In this document: positions 13,700-22,435 of the stretch, piece by piece
Position numbering within the stretch: the first letter of the stretch is position 1
Layout of the letters: each line of letters starts with the position of its first letter
DNA from: an uncultured Blautia sp.
GTDB taxonomy: Bacteria; Bacillota; Clostridia; Lachnospirales; Lachnospiraceae
NCBI RefSeq assembly: GCF_947654165.1
Contig: NZ_CANTKB010000033.1
Span: forward strand, 1-36,373
Length of the DNA: 36,373 nt
Direction of reading: 5' to 3'
Notes under the pieces: model-generated
Databases searched by the model: none
The model's input: the letters and a program-made list of their open reading frames with translations, nothing else
What the model was told of the DNA's origin: nothing
Translations under genes and position numbers: made by a program

Positions 13700-14734
13700 C
13701 TATTCTCCTTCCTCTTGTTCCACTTCTTCCTCACTATATTCCTGAGTATTTTCATCCACTTCGAACAATTCAGAATCTATTTCTGCTGCTCTGTCTTTCT
13801 TGGCATCATCGGTCAATTTCAGGAATACCTCTTCCAGACTCATATTGCCGGACTGCATTTTCAGAATCGGGCACTTCATCTCTGCCAGAGCAAAGAATAT
13901 ATTCTCCCTCATATCCTGCTCTCCCGACACCTTAACAGTAACATCAAAGGAATCTTTTACCAGGGAATCATGATAAATCACCTCCTGGATGTTCTCTATC
14001 ATATCAAATGCCTTTCGGATATCTTCCTCCCTGCCTTTGATCGTAAGTTCCAAAGAATTATCTCCTGCCATCAGTTTACTGAGATTTTCAGGGGAATCAC
14101 TGGCTACCAGTCTGCCTTTGTCAATAATCAGTACATGATCGCACACTGCACTGACTTCCGAAAGAATATGTGAACTGAGGATTACTGTATGCTTTCTTCC
14201 CAGACTTTTAATCAAATCTCTGATTTCAATGATTTGCTTTGGATCCAGTCCTACCGTTGGTTCATCTAGTATGATAATTTCCGGATATCCCAACAAAGCC
14301 TGAGCCAGCCCTACTCTTTGCTTATATCCTTTTGACAAATTTTTTATCAGCCTGTTTTTTACATCTATAATTTTTGTGGTTGACATAACTTCTTCTATAT
14401 TGGCTTTTCTATTATCTTTGGGAATTGATTTTAATTCTGCGGCAAAATCCAGGTACTCTCTTACTGTCATATCCTGATATAATGGTGGAATTTCCGGCAA
14501 ATAACCAATTCTCTTCTTCGCCTCTTCCGGTTCTTCCAGTATATTGTGTCCGTCAATGAGAATATCTCCCTCCGTAGATGCAATATATCCGGTTATCATA
14601 TTCATAGTAGTAGACTTTCCCGCTCCATTCGGTCCGAGAAAACCGTAAATTTTACCTTTTTCAACTGTAAAATTCAGATGATCAACCGCCACATGATCTC
14701 CATATTTTTTAACAAGATTTTTTACTTCAATCAA
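13700..14734 (-). CDS. ABC transporter ATP-binding protein (GldA-like, 344 aa)
   Basis: The nucleotide-binding domain carries Walker A GPNGAGKST (34-42), the signature LSKGYKQR (133-140) and Walker B IIILDEPT (153-160), with the H-loop in ILSSHIL. The 100 residues after the NBD (DNSLELTIKGREEDIRKAF...) are the regulatory domain common in ABC-2 exporters, and the C terminus is very acidic (EYSEEEVEQEEGE). The start is TTG 14734 with AAAGGAGGG 7 bases upstream; no suitable ATG is near. A promoter TTTCCA-17-GATAAT lies directly upstream, so this is the first gene of the four-gene exporter-like operon. Confidence 0.92.
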   Translation of the reverse strand: MIEVKNLVKKYGDHVAVDHLNFTVEKGKIYGFLGPNGAGKSTTMNMITGYIASTEGDILIDGHNILEEPEEAKKRIGYLPEIPPLYQDMTVREYLDFAAELKSIPKDNRKANIEEVMSTTKIIDVKNRLIKNLSKGYKQRVGLAQALLGYPEIIILDEPTVGLDPKQIIEIRDLIKSLGRKHTVILSSHILSEVSAVCDHVLIIDKGRLVASDSPENLSKLMAGDNSLELTIKGREEDIRKAFDMIENIQEVIYHDSLVKDSFDVTVKVSGEQDMRENIFFALAEMKCPILKMQSGNMSLEEVFLKLTDDAKKDRAAEIDSELFEVDENTQEYSEEEVEQEEGE

Positions 14735-14753
14735 AATAGTCCCTCCTTTAAAT

Positions 14754-14782
14754 ATTATCCTGACTTTTCTATTTTATGGAAA
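14754..14782 (-). promoter_or_regulatory. Promoter of the GldG-type ABC operon
   Basis: Minus-strand TTTCCA (14782-14777), a 17-bp spacer and GATAAT (14759-14754), 20 bases before the TTG start. It is close to the sigma-A consensus (4/6 and 5/6). Confidence 0.5.
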
Positions 14783-14822
14783 AAATGTGATAAAAATTAG
14801 ATAACTATGTGTTTTTTCTGTG

Positions 14823-14891
14823 AAAAAAAACTGCCGCAATAAACAACAATCAAAAATATTTCCTATCTCTGATTATTATTTACTGCGGCAG
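14823..14891 (-). terminator. Terminator of the rsmG transcript
   Basis: CTGCCGCAGTAAA pairs with TTTATTGCGGCAG (one wobble) over a 35-base loop, followed by eight T residues on the minus strand. It lies 17 bases past the rsmG stop and separates it from the ABC operon. Confidence 0.75.
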
Positions 14892-14907
14892 CCTGCGATC
14901 GGTATTT

Positions 14908-15630
14908 CTACAAAATAGGCTCTTTTGCCGGTGTACCTGCTTTTCTTGGATATTTCTTTGGTGTCCCTTTCGTTTTTTGGATCACCAAAAGAGTCCTGTC
15001 CATATCCGTTCCGTAGAGTGTAAAATCCTCTTCTTTCATTACTTTTCCTCCCAGAACAGAAATGGCTTTCTGAGCCTCTGTAAGCTCCTCAGACGCCTTT
15101 CCTGACTTATAAGAGACAAATACACCGCCTTCCCTCACATAAGGCATACAATACTCGCATAAAGCGGCCAGACGGGATACTGCTCTGGAAACACTCAGAT
15201 CATATTGCTCTCTATATTCCTTTTTCCTTGCAGCGTCTTCTGCTCTTCCATGTACTGTCTCAATATCTTCAAGACCTAATTCACTGATTACTTCATCTAA
15301 GAAATTCAACCTTTTTCTCAACGAATCTAAAAGTGTTACTTTGATATGCGGAAACGCAATTTTAATAGGAATTCCCGGAAACCCGGCTCCTGTCCCTACA
15401 TCGATACAGCTATGAACCTGTTCTAAATCTATTGCTTTTGCAATAGACAAGCTATCCAGAAAATGCTTCTGGAGCACCTCCTGAAACTCTGTGATTCCAG
15501 TAAGATTCATCACCTTATTCCATTCAACCAACAGCTCAAAATACTGGATAAACTGTCTTTTTTGACCCTCTGTAAGACTGATTCCGTACTCTCTGCATCC
15601 GTCCTCCAGCACCTTTAAATCATACTCCAT
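14908..15630 (-). CDS. rsmG: 16S rRNA (guanine-N7)-methyltransferase RsmG
   Basis: A SAM-dependent methyltransferase acting on the conserved G527 of 16S rRNA (E. coli numbering); loss gives low-level streptomycin resistance in several bacteria. At 240 aa it is family-typical. The N terminus NKVMNLTGITEFQEVLQKHFLDSL is characteristic, motif I is CIDVGTGAGFPGIPI (about 76-90), then HIKVTLLDSLRKRLNFLDEV, and AVSRLAALCEYCMPYVREGG is near the active-site region. The C-terminal tail (KGTPKKYPRKAGTPAKEPIL) is the usual basic end. ATG 15630 has GGAG upstream; mnmG ends only 2 bases before, so the genes are co-transcribed. Confidence 0.95.
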   Translation of the reverse strand: MEYDLKVLEDGCREYGISLTEGQKRQFIQYFELLVEWNKVMNLTGITEFQEVLQKHFLDSLSIAKAIDLEQVHSCIDVGTGAGFPGIPIKIAFPHIKVTLLDSLRKRLNFLDEVISELGLEDIETVHGRAEDAARKKEYREQYDLSVSRAVSRLAALCEYCMPYVREGGVFVSYKSGKASEELTEAQKAISVLGGKVMKEEDFTLYGTDMDRTLLVIQKTKGTPKKYPRKAGTPAKEPIL

Positions 15631-15632
15631 AT

Positions 15633-17513
15633 TTATCTCCTTCTATAACTTTCCATATAGACAAGCAGTACCGAAATATCTGCCGGAGAAACTCCTGCAA
15701 TACGGGAAGCCTGTCCAATAGAAACTGGTCTGTAAGCCTTTAATTTCTGTTTTGCCTCTATACGAAGACCACTGATTTCGTCATAATCAAGACTCTCCGG
15801 GAGCTTTTTCGTCTCTAATTTTTTGAAGTTTTCTACCTGTTTTAACTGTCTTTTAATATACCCGTCATACTTGATATTAATGTTAATCTGCTCTCTTACA
15901 TCCTCCGGCAATTCCGGTCTTTTTTTATCCAGACAAGCTACAATATCATAGCTTAATTCCGGTCTTCTGATCAAATCTGCAAGTGAGATTCCATTCTTCA
16001 AAGGCGTACTTCCGTACTGTTCCAGAAGCTTTTGAACCTCCTCTACCGCTCCGACATGAACATGTTCCATACGTTCTGCTTCTTCTTCTATTTTTACCTT
16101 TTTCCACTGAACATAATCATACTGTTCCTTTGTAACAAGACCTACCTGATAACCTTTTTCTCTAAGTCTTAAATCTGCATTATCCTGTCGAAGCAATAAT
16201 CTATATTCTGCACGACTTGTCATCATACGGTACGGCTCATGATTCTCTTTCGTCACAAGATCATCAATCAAAACACCAATATAAGATTCTGAACGATCCA
16301 AGATCATCTGTTCTTTTCCCAAAATTTCCATTGCTGCATTGATACCTGCAACTAATCCCTGAGCTGCAGCTTCTTCATATCCTGAGCTTCCGTTAAACTG
16401 ACCACCTGAAAATAACCCCTTAATATTCTTAAATTCCAGAGTTGGATATAACTGTCTTGCATTGATACAATCATACTCAATCGCATAAGCATTCCGAACA
16501 ATTTTCACGTTTTCCAGCCCTTTTACAGAGCGGTACATTGCATACTGAACATCTTCCGGAAGGGAACTGGACATACCGCCTACATACATCTCATTTGTGT
16601 ATAATCCTTCCGGTTCAATAAACACCTGATGTCTGTTTTTATCCGCAAATTTAACTACTTTATCCTCAATGGATGGACAATATCTTGGTCCTGTTCCTTC
16701 TATCATTCCTGAATACAAAGGAGACCTGTCCAGGTTTGCTCTGATGATTTCATGCGTCTTTTCATTGGTATAAGTAAGCCAGCAGGAAGCCTGGTCGATC
16801 TGTACATCCTCCGGATTTGTGGAGAAAGAAAAAGGTACTACTTTTTCGTCACCGAACTGTTCTTCCATCTTAGAAAAATCCACACTTCTCTTGTCAATTC
16901 TTGCCGGCGTACCTGTCTTGAAACGATAGATTTCTATCCCAAGATTTTTCAAAGATTCTGTGAGATAATTGGCCGCCTGAAGTCCATTTGGTCCTGTATA
17001 ATTGCTGATATCTCCGTAGATACATCTCGCTTTTAAATAGGTTCCGGTACAAAGAACAACCGCTTTTGCATGATAAATAGCTCCTGAATACGTCTTTACA
17101 CCCGTTACCCGCCCCTCCTGTGCCATGATTTCTGTTACTTCTGCCTGGCGGATGGTCAAATGCTCTGTATTTTCCAGCGTATTTCTCATTTCTCTGGTAT
17201 ATGCCTGTTTATCAGCCTGTGCCCTAAGAGAATGGACTGCAGGTCCTTTTGACACATTCAGCATCTTTGACTGGATGAAAGTCTTATCTATATTTTTTCC
17301 CATTTCACCGCCAAGAGCATCAATTTCTCTTACCAGATGTCCCTTGGAACTGCCTCCTATATTGGGATTGCAGGGCATAAGGGCAATACTGTCAACACTG
17401 ACGGTAAACATAATGGTTTCCAGGCCCAAACGGGCACATGCCAATGCGGCTTCACATCCCGCATGACCGGCTCCTACAATCGCCACATCATACTTTTCCT
17501 CTAATACATTCAT
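15633..17513 (-). CDS. mnmG: tRNA uridine 5-carboxymethylaminomethyl modification enzyme MnmG (GidA)
   Basis: An FAD- and NADH-dependent enzyme that with MnmE makes the cmnm5 modification at wobble U34 of tRNAs. From ATG 17513 the product is 626 aa, the normal size, starting MNVLEEKYDVAIVGAGHAGCE with the FAD-binding GAGHAG at 14-19. Further signatures are MPCNPNIGGSSKGHLVREIDALGG, GTYLKARCIYGD, FSGGQFNGSSGYEEAAAQGL and the helical C-terminal domain ending SGLRIEAKQKLKAYRPVSIG. The frame stays open upstream to 17627, but that would overlap mnmE, and the N terminus after 17513 fits the family, so the longer start is rejected. AAAGGAA lies upstream. The gap to mnmE is 22 bases. Confidence 0.96.
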   Translation of the reverse strand: MNVLEEKYDVAIVGAGHAGCEAALACARLGLETIMFTVSVDSIALMPCNPNIGGSSKGHLVREIDALGGEMGKNIDKTFIQSKMLNVSKGPAVHSLRAQADKQAYTREMRNTLENTEHLTIRQAEVTEIMAQEGRVTGVKTYSGAIYHAKAVVLCTGTYLKARCIYGDISNYTGPNGLQAANYLTESLKNLGIEIYRFKTGTPARIDKRSVDFSKMEEQFGDEKVVPFSFSTNPEDVQIDQASCWLTYTNEKTHEIIRANLDRSPLYSGMIEGTGPRYCPSIEDKVVKFADKNRHQVFIEPEGLYTNEMYVGGMSSSLPEDVQYAMYRSVKGLENVKIVRNAYAIEYDCINARQLYPTLEFKNIKGLFSGGQFNGSSGYEEAAAQGLVAGINAAMEILGKEQMILDRSESYIGVLIDDLVTKENHEPYRMMTSRAEYRLLLRQDNADLRLREKGYQVGLVTKEQYDYVQWKKVKIEEEAERMEHVHVGAVEEVQKLLEQYGSTPLKNGISLADLIRRPELSYDIVACLDKKRPELPEDVREQININIKYDGYIKRQLKQVENFKKLETKKLPESLDYDEISGLRIEAKQKLKAYRPVSIGQASRIAGVSPADISVLLVYMESYRRR

Positions 17514-17535
17514 TTCTCTTCGGCTTCCTTTCTTC

Positions 17536-18909
17536 TTATTTTCCGGTACAGAATTTCGAGAAAATTTCATTGACCAAATCTTCTCCCACAGCCTCTCCGA
17601 TAATACTTCCGAGTGCTTCATAAGCATTCATAAGATCAATGGAATAAAAGTCTTCCGGCATCCCCATTTCAATGCTGTCTTCCACCAAAAGAATACTTCT
17701 TTTTGCTTCTTCTAAAGCTGCTTTATGGCGTACATTTGTGATATAAATTTCATCATTAAACGTCAGATTTCCTTCGAAAAACATCTCTTTAATCTGTTGC
17801 TCCAGACGGTCAATTCCCTCTTCTTCTTTTGCTGAAATTGATACTACAGGATGAGCAGCAAGTTCTCTCAAATCACTCTCTTCTACCACCTGTTTTAAGT
17901 CTGTTTTATTTAAAATAATTACAGCTTTTTTATCCTCTAAAAGCTTAATAATCTCTCTGTCATTCTCATCTAACGGTATAGAAGCATCTACTACATACAA
18001 GACTAGATCTGCATCTTTTGCGTACTCTATAGCTTTTCCTACACCTATTTTTTCCACCACATCTTCTGTATTTCTGATGCCTGCCGTGTCAATCATTCGC
18101 AGGGAAATTCCATGCAATACAATGGTCTCTTCCAGAATATCTCTGGTGGTTCCGGCAATATCTGTTACAATAGCTCTCTCTTCTCCTACCAGGATATTAA
18201 GCAGGGATGATTTTCCTGCATTTGGCTTTCCTACAATAACTGTTTTGATTCCCTCTTTCATGAGTTTTCCTTCTTTTACTGTATCTAAAAGCCTGTCTAT
18301 TTTTTCTTTTATAGATTCTGTTTCTTCTTTTAAATGTTCTCCATATCCGTCAATACTGATGTGTTCCGGATCATCTAATGCCGATTCAATATATGCAATT
18401 TGATACAGAATTTGTTCCCTGATTTCACGGATTACCTTTTGTACAGCTCCTCTCAATTGACTCACAGAACTCTTCAGTGCATATTCATTTTTTGCATTAA
18501 TTACATCAATTACAGCCTCTGCCTGTGATAAATCAATTCTTCCGTTTAAGAATGCACGTTTGGTAAACTCCCCTGGCTCTGCAGGTCTGGCTCCATATTT
18601 TACTACGGTTTCCAGCACTCTCTTCATGGCCAGAACTCCTCCATGACAGTCTATCTCTACCGTATCTTCCCCCGTATAGCTTCTTGGTCCATCCATGACC
18701 ATGACCAGAACTTCGTCGATCATCTCTTCTCCGTCCCAGATAAAACCATAATTGATTGTATGGGTAGGAACATCTTCTATTTTCTTTTTTCCGCCTTTTG
18801 AACGGTATATTTTTCCTGTGATCACCCTGCTGTCCGGGCCGCTGATACGTATAATTCCAATACCGGACGCAGTCATGGCTGTTGCTACAGCAGCAATGGT
18901 ATCATTCAT
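17536..18909 (-). CDS. mnmE: tRNA modification GTPase MnmE (TrmE)
   Basis: A G-protein partner of MnmG in wobble-uridine modification. The N-terminal tetrahydrofolate-binding domain (1-118) begins DTIAAVATAMTASGIGIIRISG. A helical domain carries an inserted G domain with P-loop GKPNAGKS (227-234), the switch with TDIAGTTRD, G3 DTAG (274-277) and G4 NKTD. The protein ends in CTGK, the conserved CxGK motif whose cysteine is needed for function. Length 457 aa is typical. ATG 18909 has GGAGAAGG upstream. It follows jag after a 111-base gap that contains a terminator-like hairpin. Confidence 0.97.
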   Translation of the reverse strand: MNDTIAAVATAMTASGIGIIRISGPDSRVITGKIYRSKGGKKKIEDVPTHTINYGFIWDGEEMIDEVLVMVMDGPRSYTGEDTVEIDCHGGVLAMKRVLETVVKYGARPAEPGEFTKRAFLNGRIDLSQAEAVIDVINAKNEYALKSSVSQLRGAVQKVIREIREQILYQIAYIESALDDPEHISIDGYGEHLKEETESIKEKIDRLLDTVKEGKLMKEGIKTVIVGKPNAGKSSLLNILVGEERAIVTDIAGTTRDILEETIVLHGISLRMIDTAGIRNTEDVVEKIGVGKAIEYAKDADLVLYVVDASIPLDENDREIIKLLEDKKAVIILNKTDLKQVVEESDLRELAAHPVVSISAKEEEGIDRLEQQIKEMFFEGNLTFNDEIYITNVRHKAALEEAKRSILLVEDSIEMGMPEDFYSIDLMNAYEALGSIIGEAVGEDLVNEIFSKFCTGK

Positions 18910-18937
18910 ATCCTTCTCCTTTTTTACTCTGGATAAG

Positions 18938-18993
18938 AAAAAATTCCAGGCAAAAGCGCAAAAAGGAATCCCTTATTATTCACGCTTTCACCT
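18938..18993 (-). terminator. Probable terminator between jag and mnmE
   Basis: On the minus strand AGGTGAAAGCG pairs with CGCTTTTGCCT (two wobbles) over a 24-base loop, followed after GGAA by six T residues. It would separate the rpmH-to-jag transcript from mnmE-mnmG-rsmG, at least in part. Confidence 0.45.
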
Positions 18994-19020
18994 AGAATAA
19001 TATGTCTTAGTGTTTCATAT

Positions 19021-19863
19021 TTATCTGTTCTTTAACTTCACAACCACATGACGGTAAGGCTCATTTCCCTCACTGTATGTCTCTACATAACGGTTACCCT
19101 GAAGTGCAGAGTGGATGATTCTTCTTTCATATGGGTTCATAGGTTCCAGAGAAACTGTTTTTCTGGTTTTTCTTACTTTGTAAGCAATGCTTCTTGCCAG
19201 ATTTTCCAATGTCTCTTTTCTTCTGTTTCTGTAATCTTCGGTATCTAATTTAACACGAACATAACCCTGTCTGCCTTTGTTCACTACCAGGCTTGTCAGA
19301 TACTGAAGAGAATCCAGAGTCTGTCCTCTCTTACCAATCAGAATACCCATATCCTGTCCTACAAATTCAATATCAAGGTTGCCTTCTTCTGCTTTGTACT
19401 CCATCTTGATTTCTACTTCAAGTTCCATTGCCTTGAACACACCGCCTAAGAATTTCTCAGCTTCTGCTTTCATTTCGGCAATCTCTTCCGGAGTTCTTTC
19501 TACAACTTTTCTCTCTTCTTTTGGCTGCTCTGTTTCTTTTTTTACTTCTCTTTTAGCCTCTTTCTTAGGCTCTTTTACAACTTCTTTTTTCTGTTCTTTT
19601 ACAGTTTCTTTTTTAACAGTTTTAGGAGTTTCTTTTACCGCAGCTTCTTCTTTCTTTTCTTCTTCAACTACTGTTTCCGCTTGTTCTGAAATATCTTTTT
19701 TACGAACTTTTATGATTGCCGGTTTTGCACCAAAGCCTAAAAATCCTGATTTTCCTTCAGAAATCACTTCTATTTCAAGGTTTTCACTAAATGTTTCAAA
19801 CTCAAGACTTGCTTTTGTAATTGCTTCGTCTACTGTCTTTGCGGAAAACTCTCTAAATTCCAT
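19021..19863 (-). CDS. jag: RNA-binding protein Jag/KhpB
   Basis: Three parts are visible. Jag_N (1-52) has FREFSAKTVDEAITKAS and KSGFLGFGAKPAIIKV. A long Lys/Glu-rich linker (about 58-130) follows, with repeats such as KEQKKEVVKEPKKEAKREVK. The C terminus holds a KH domain (GILIGKRGQTLDSLQYLTSLV) and an R3H domain ending MNPYERRIIHSALQ...PYRHVVVKLKNR. KhpB binds RNA, often with KhpA, and affects cell division and envelope synthesis in streptococci; its placement behind yidC is conserved in Firmicutes. At 280 aa it is longer than minimal Jag because of the linker, which is probably disordered. ATG 19863 has GGGGGA upstream. Confidence 0.93.
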   Translation of the reverse strand: MEFREFSAKTVDEAITKASLEFETFSENLEIEVISEGKSGFLGFGAKPAIIKVRKKDISEQAETVVEEEKKEEAAVKETPKTVKKETVKEQKKEVVKEPKKEAKREVKKETEQPKEERKVVERTPEEIAEMKAEAEKFLGGVFKAMELEVEIKMEYKAEEGNLDIEFVGQDMGILIGKRGQTLDSLQYLTSLVVNKGRQGYVRVKLDTEDYRNRRKETLENLARSIAYKVRKTRKTVSLEPMNPYERRIIHSALQGNRYVETYSEGNEPYRHVVVKLKNR

Positions 19864-19881
19864 GTCTTTTCCCCCTTACTT

Positions 19882-21159
19882 TTATTTCTTTTTTCCTTTG
19901 TTCTTCTCATCAAATTCTGCTACCATATTTGCCTTTGAAGCAAGACTTCCCGGTTTTGTTTTTGGCACAGAAGCATTGTAACCGGATGTTTTCTGAACAG
20001 AATTGCTTCTTTCAGTAATGGTTTTTCTCTGAGGTTCCTGGATATTCCGGACATTCATCTTCGCATATTCACTGATGTTCTGGGAAGTGATACCTTTTTT
20101 GGCTCTCTTCTTGTCCCTTTTTTCTTTATTCTTTTTGATAAATTCTTCCATATCCATGTTATTCAGATGTCTGTTAATGATCAACTGCTGAATACTTCTG
20201 ATCACAGCACCGATGATCCAGTAAATACCGATACCAACAGGGAATGTGAAACAGATAAATGCTGTAAATAAAGGCATAAATAAGTTCATACTCTTCATAG
20301 TAGCTTCCATCTGAGCATTTCCGCCATTGTTATCACCATTTGATGCAGATGGCATCAGCTTCATGTTCAGCACCTGAGTACCCCATGCTAAAACAGGGAT
20401 TAAAACGGCTGCTAAAATAAGCATATAATGATGGGAAGACCATCCTGACTGAATCAAAGCCCATGGATTATCTGCGATATTCAGACCGAGGAAATTCTGC
20501 ATAGGATGAAGCGTTTCTGCCGCCTGTTCCAAGATGTGATCAAAGCCCTGGAACTTATCCAGATCTGCCAGTTTATCCCACTGAGATGGTGATAAAGCAT
20601 ATAAAAAGTCAATAATCTGATTATTATTTAACTCTCCTGAAAGAGGAATATATGCATTTTTAATCTTATTATCCTGCACAAAAGCCTGAATGATTTCTGA
20701 AAAACCACTAACCTGTGTAATATGCGTAACCGCATCATCAAATACATGTCTGATTCCGCTGATATATCCCGGAATCTTGATGATAACCTGATACAATGCA
20801 AAGAAAATTGGCATCTGAATCAGCATCTGCAGACAGCTTCCTGTAGGAGAAACACCATATTTTTCATAAAGAGCCATGGTTTCTTCCTGCATTTTCATCT
20901 GGGAAGCCTGATCTTTTTTCCCTCTGTATTTCTTCTGAATACGCTGCAGTTCCGGATTCATAACTGCGTTCATTTTCGCAAATTTCTGCTGTTTAATCTG
21001 CAGCGGAGTCATAAAGGCATAAATGATAACTGTAAAAATAATGATACACAAGCCTAAATTATGAACTCCGATACTATAAATGCCATTCATCAGCCAGCCC
21101 ATGACTTCGGCTACCCAGCTAACGATTGGCATTGTACTTTTCGTTAGTAACACACCCAA
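19882..21159 (-). CDS. yidC: Membrane protein insertase YidC (Oxa1 family)
   Basis: Inserts and folds inner-membrane proteins alone or with SecYEG. The spans are seen at about 33-52 (NLGLCIIIFTVIIYAFMTPL), 108-127 (SCLQMLIQMPIFFALYQVII), 244-266 and 291-320 (MNLFMPLFTAFICF...GIGIYWIIGAVI). The cytoplasmic hairpin after the first span (QRIQKKYRGKKDQASQ) is typical. The segment 130-240 between spans is longer than in Bacillus YidC, and the C-terminal tail (331-425) is long and basic. No lipobox is present. The start is TTG 21159, supported by AAGGAGG 8 bases upstream; the first ATG is nine codons in, far from this SD. It lies 37 bases behind yidD. Confidence 0.95.
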   Translation of the reverse strand: MGVLLTKSTMPIVSWVAEVMGWLMNGIYSIGVHNLGLCIIIFTVIIYAFMTPLQIKQQKFAKMNAVMNPELQRIQKKYRGKKDQASQMKMQEETMALYEKYGVSPTGSCLQMLIQMPIFFALYQVIIKIPGYISGIRHVFDDAVTHITQVSGFSEIIQAFVQDNKIKNAYIPLSGELNNNQIIDFLYALSPSQWDKLADLDKFQGFDHILEQAAETLHPMQNFLGLNIADNPWALIQSGWSSHHYMLILAAVLIPVLAWGTQVLNMKLMPSASNGDNNGGNAQMEATMKSMNLFMPLFTAFICFTFPVGIGIYWIIGAVIRSIQQLIINRHLNNMDMEEFIKKNKEKRDKKRAKKGITSQNISEYAKMNVRNIQEPQRKTITERSNSVQKTSGYNASVPKTKPGSLASKANMVAEFDEKNKGKKK

Positions 21160-21196
21160 ATCTGTATCCTCCTTCTTATTTTGTCACCTCATCTTT

Positions 21197-21406
21197 TTAC
21201 GGTACAGGATCATAGCCGCCTTTTGAAAATGGATTGCACCTTAAAATTCTCCACGCAGCTAAAAGACTCCCCTTTAGAGCACCGTACTTTTCGATTGCTT
21301 CTAATCCATACTGAGAACACGTTGGTATATAAGGACAACGTGTACTCTTAAGAGGAGACAAATACTTCTGATAAATTCTGATTAGTTTAATCAATATTTT
21401 CTTCAT
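21197..21406 (-). CDS. yidD: Membrane protein insertion efficiency factor YidD
   Basis: A small peripheral membrane protein thought to assist YidC. The 69-aa product shows the family core: IRIYQKYLSPLKSTRCPYIPTCSQYGLEAIEKYGALKGSLLAAWRILRCNPFSKGGYDPVP, with three conserved cysteines. The start ATG 21406 gives the usual MKKILIKLIRIYQ N terminus and overlaps the rnpA 3' end by 20 bases. A GTG at 21427 would add seven residues but lacks a better SD. Confidence 0.93.
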   Translation of the reverse strand: MKKILIKLIRIYQKYLSPLKSTRCPYIPTCSQYGLEAIEKYGALKGSLLAAWRILRCNPFSKGGYDPVP

Positions 21407-21761
21407 GATTCTTTTCGTTCTCTTCACTTCTCATGATTTTATGGAGCTTCCCTAAATGAAGCAGGGCACTCTCCAGCGAATGGAACCCCTGTCCTTTTCC
21501 ATTCACCCTTACAACAACTACAATATCATATCCACAACAAAACTTTTCTTCATTGAGACGGTAACTTTCTCTGATTAATCTGGTCAAGTGATGTCTTACT
21601 ACACTGTTACCGACTTTTTTACTCACGGATATACCTATTCTGTTACGATTCAACTGATTTTCCATACGATACATAACCAGATAACGATTTGCAAACGATG
21701 TTCCTCTTCTGTAAACCAATTGAAAATCGCTGTTTTTCTTTAATGATTCCGAATATTTCAT
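21387..21761 (-). CDS. rnpA: Ribonuclease P protein component
   Basis: The basic protein subunit of RNase P, which matures the 5' ends of tRNAs with the RnpB RNA. At 124 aa it has the family pattern: LKKNSDFQLVYRRGTSFANRYLVMY, then RIGISVSKKVGNSVVRHHLTRLIRE, and YDIVVVVRVNGKG. The classical RNR motif (VVRNRxKR) reads VVRHHLTR here (residues 54-61). ATG 21761 has AAAGGAT 6-8 bases upstream. It follows rpmH, with a hairpin between them, and overlaps yidD. The C terminus is Glu/Asn-rich. Confidence 0.95.
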   Translation of the reverse strand: MKYSESLKKNSDFQLVYRRGTSFANRYLVMYRMENQLNRNRIGISVSKKVGNSVVRHHLTRLIRESYRLNEEKFCCGYDIVVVVRVNGKGQGFHSLESALLHLGKLHKIMRSEENEKNHEENID

Positions 21762-21780
21762 AATCTATCCTTTTTCGCAA

Positions 21781-21831
21781 AGAGAAGAAAAAGACCACAT
21801 ATCTGCGGTCTTAAACTGTAATCTTTTTCTC
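21781..21831 (-). terminator. Hairpin/attenuator between rpmH and rnpA
   Basis: AAGACC (21791-21796) pairs with GGTCTT (21807-21812), followed by TTTCTTCTC on the minus strand. The flanking AGAGAAAAAGA and TCTTTTTCTTCTCT extend the stem. Partial termination here would keep L34 mRNA in excess over rnpA, as described in other bacteria; the regulatory effect is inferred. Confidence 0.55.
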
Positions 21832-21966
21832 TTAAGCTGACAATTTTTTTCTTCCTTTAGCTCTTCTAGCAGCTAAAACTTTTCTTCCGCCAGCACTGCT
21901 CATTCTAGCTCTGAATCCATGAACTTTGGATCTCTGTCTTTTCTTAGGCTGAAATGTCATTTTCAT
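21832..21966 (-). CDS. rpmH: 50S ribosomal protein L34
   Basis: A 44-residue, strongly basic protein of the large subunit: MKMTFQPKKRQRSKVHGFRA, then RMSSAGGRKVLAARRAKGRK and a short end in LSA. This is the standard L34 sequence and length. ATG 21966 has GGGAGGTG 8 bases upstream. It is the first gene of the leftward operon leaving oriC, with a TATAAT -10 at 21992-21987. Confidence 0.98.
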   Translation of the reverse strand: MKMTFQPKKRQRSKVHGFRARMSSAGGRKVLAARRAKGRKKLSA

Positions 21967-22254
21967 ATTCAAGGCACCTCCCTTATATTATATGGACATC
22001 TTCCGATATTTTTATTCTAGATGTCACTTCTAGTTATGCATGATAGAAAACATCATTTCAATTATATTCACAATCCTTTCTTTCGTCAAGTATTTCTTTT
22101 ATTTTCCGGCTTTTTTTGTTACTTTTATCCACATTATCCTTATCCACTTTCTATCCACTTTGCGTTCACCTTCTCTATGTGGATTTCTCTCATTAACTAT
22201 TTTTATCCATTTTTTTATACACATGGTTATTCACATTTCTACCGACAAATGTGG

Positions 22255-22286
22255 TTATCCACAAAATGTGGATAATTTGTGGATAA
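22255..22286. promoter_or_regulatory. Three perfect DnaA boxes in inverted cluster
   Basis: One plus-strand TTATCCACA is followed after 3 bases by TGTGGATAA and after 2 more by another TGTGGATAA. It is the densest box group in the window. Confidence 0.85.
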
Positions 22287-22435
22287 CTTTCCCTATATAT
22301 TCACATTCTTTCATCACATTTTCCAAAAAATCCTTATTTTTCAACGGGTTTCGACTTGTGGGCAGTGTTTTTAACGTTATACACATTTCCCACATTCTCC
22401 ATTTTCCACTGTAATATCCACCTAATTCATCCTCA

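Noticed and set aside
17514..17627. Upstream extension of mnmG
   Set aside because: It would overlap the mnmE 3' end; family members start at the ATG at 17513, which has an SD.
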